From DATARH01 sp050246595 (GTDB lineage Bacteria > Pseudomonadota > Alphaproteobacteria > ATCC43930 > CGMCC-115725): a DNA stretch of 16,559 nucleotides. Position 1 is the stretch's first letter, and each line of letters starts with the position of its first letter. Of the stretch, positions 16,112 through 16,559 are shown piece by piece. Location: positions 1-16,559 of the forward strand of contig JBFWVT010000099.1 of the NCBI GenBank assembly GCA_050246595.1. Reading direction: 5' to 3'. The notes under the pieces were generated by a model. The model searched no databases. It saw only the letters and a list, made by a program, of their open reading frames with translations, and was not told where the DNA came from. Made by a program: the position numbers and the translations under genes.

Positions 16112-16201
16112 GTGACAGGTCTCACATAGTCACGTGACGGTCATGGCCCGCCTTGGCATGACGTGACGTGACAGCAGCCTTTGAGGCTGTCACGGCGTCA
16201 C
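16112..16201. repeat. Cluster of seven GTGAC/GTCAC motifs with a hairpin
   Basis: GTGAC occurs at 16112, 16134, 16163 and 16168, and GTCAC at 16129, 16189 and 16197. Two of them form the perfect palindrome GTCACGTGAC (16129-16138). GTGACAGC (16168-16175) and GCTGTCAC (16186-16193) can pair around a 10-base loop. The last motif overlaps the stop of the AAA-like gene remnant. Possible readings are protein-binding iterons, a transcription end hairpin, or a coding Val-Thr repeat left from the 3' end of the neighbouring gene. Confidence 0.55.
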
Positions 16202-16437
16202 GCAAGGATTGGCCGGGTTGGCCAGTACCAATCATCCCAGGTGTCCACGATCTTCTTTGCGAGAAGATCGTCAACAGCGCGATTGAAAGCTTGCCGCCGT
16301 GCATCGGGCTTGTCACTCTCAATCCCAAGTCCCCTATAACAAGCTTCGCGCCACGTCTGCCTGTTCACTGCCTTCGTAAAGGCGGGCACGTGATTGCTGG
16401 GCTCGAGCATGATGCCGTGCAATTCGATCTCGCCCTT
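16198..16437 (-). pseudogene. C-terminal remnant of a protein resembling phage/plasmid AAA ATPases
   Basis: About 79 codons ending at TGA 16198: GEIELHGIMLEPSNHVPAFT, then VNRQTWREACYRGLGIESDK, PDARRQAFNRAVDDLLAKKI and WDDWYW. The W-R-x-x-C/Y...D-x-P-x-A-x-R-x-A-F-x-R-A pattern and final W-D/N-x-x-x-W look like the winged-helix tail of AAA/RepA-type helicases in prophages and integrated plasmids. That assignment is from memory of the pattern and is tentative. Beyond 16437 the frame stops looking protein-like, exactly where an IS630 end is proposed, so the N-terminal part has been cut off by the insertion. Confidence 0.45.
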
Positions 16438-16559
16438 AGAGTGTGATCGGGTCTGGTTGAAACGGGATAGGGGTTCCCCGGCGCGGGGATCTCTGCGCAA
16501 GATGCTGGCTGGGGGGCGGAGGCCAGCACGCATGCCCAGACCCTATTCACAGGATTTGC
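16438..16559 (+). mobile_element. Left end of an IS630-family insertion sequence (runs off the right edge)
   Basis: IS630 elements insert at TA. A TA at 16437-16438 marks the point where the AAA-like gene remnant loses its reading, and the following GAGTGTGATCGGGTCTGG would be the terminal repeat. The transposase start follows about 94 bases in. The opposite end is outside the window, so the terminal repeats cannot be compared. Confidence 0.5.
16532..16559 (+). CDS. IS630-family transposase, N-terminal codons only
   Basis: ATG 16532 starts MPRPYSQDL, the typical opening of IS630 transposase orfA proteins ([M]-x-R-x-Y-S-x-D-L-R), whose HTH domain follows. GGGGGCGGAGG upstream gives a ribosome site about 10 bases before the ATG. 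Only nine codons are in the window, so whether the transposase is intact is unknown. Confidence 0.6.

Noticed and set aside
1..16559. CRISPR array, tRNA, rRNA
   Set aside because: No regularly spaced direct repeats and no tRNA cloverleaf or rRNA-like sequence were seen on reading the window.

Overview
The window is GC-rich, with strong G/C preference at third codon positions. Gene content and a palindromic 'CCCTCTCC...GGAGAGGG' dispersed-repeat type suggest an alphaproteobacterium (Rhizobiales/Rhodospirillales-like). That placement is inferred from style only; no rRNA or marker gene is present.

Left part (about 1-4350, all on the minus strand): metabolic and transport genes. In transcription order these are a Tat-type ABC sugar/solute-binding protein (3003-4349), a COG3618-type amidohydrolase (2017-2859), a class-III PLP aminotransferase (458-1807) and an unidentified gene running off the left edge (1-144). 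No permease or ATPase is in the window. On the other strand, 4556-4980 holds two translationally coupled small ORFs of unknown function.

Middle (about 5070-6260): a gene graveyard. On the minus strand, read 3'-ward, come the first ~100 codons of a BREX phosphatase gene (pglZ), then ~33 codons of an IS5-type transposase C-terminus, then the C-terminal part of an isopenicillin-N-synthase-like 2OG-Fe(II) oxygenase, all as fragments. On the plus strand is a dead higBA-type toxin-antitoxin locus: the last 14 codons of higB overlapping a higA carrying an in-frame TAG. Next to it (6260-6879, minus) is an intact-looking VapBC45-type pair (DUF433 antitoxin, DUF5615 PIN-like toxin).

Right-centre (6938-15238, minus): a BREX phage-defence operon in the order brxA-brxB-brxC-pglX, with overlaps or gaps of only a few bases. 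The orphan pglZ fragment lies in the expected direction downstream, so the ancestral order was probably brxA-brxB-brxC-pglX-(toxin-antitoxin insertions)-pglZ. The system appears to be decaying. brxC needs a one-base frameshift correction near 11997-11999, pglZ is reduced to its N-terminus, and no brxL or other BREX helicase gene is visible. pglX stays open over 1,153 codons although a ~135-bp palindromic repeat element sits inside it in frame, just before the methyltransferase SAM motif. The specificity region of pglX is distinctly AT-richer than the rest.

Right end (15239-16559): about 960 bp without a convincing gene, then a cluster of GTGAC/GTCAC motifs, the C-terminal remnant of a protein resembling phage/plasmid AAA ATPases, and the left end of an IS630-family element whose transposase starts at 16532. 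The right half therefore looks like a mobile/defence island, partly broken by insertion sequences and deletions, beside an ordinary metabolic region.
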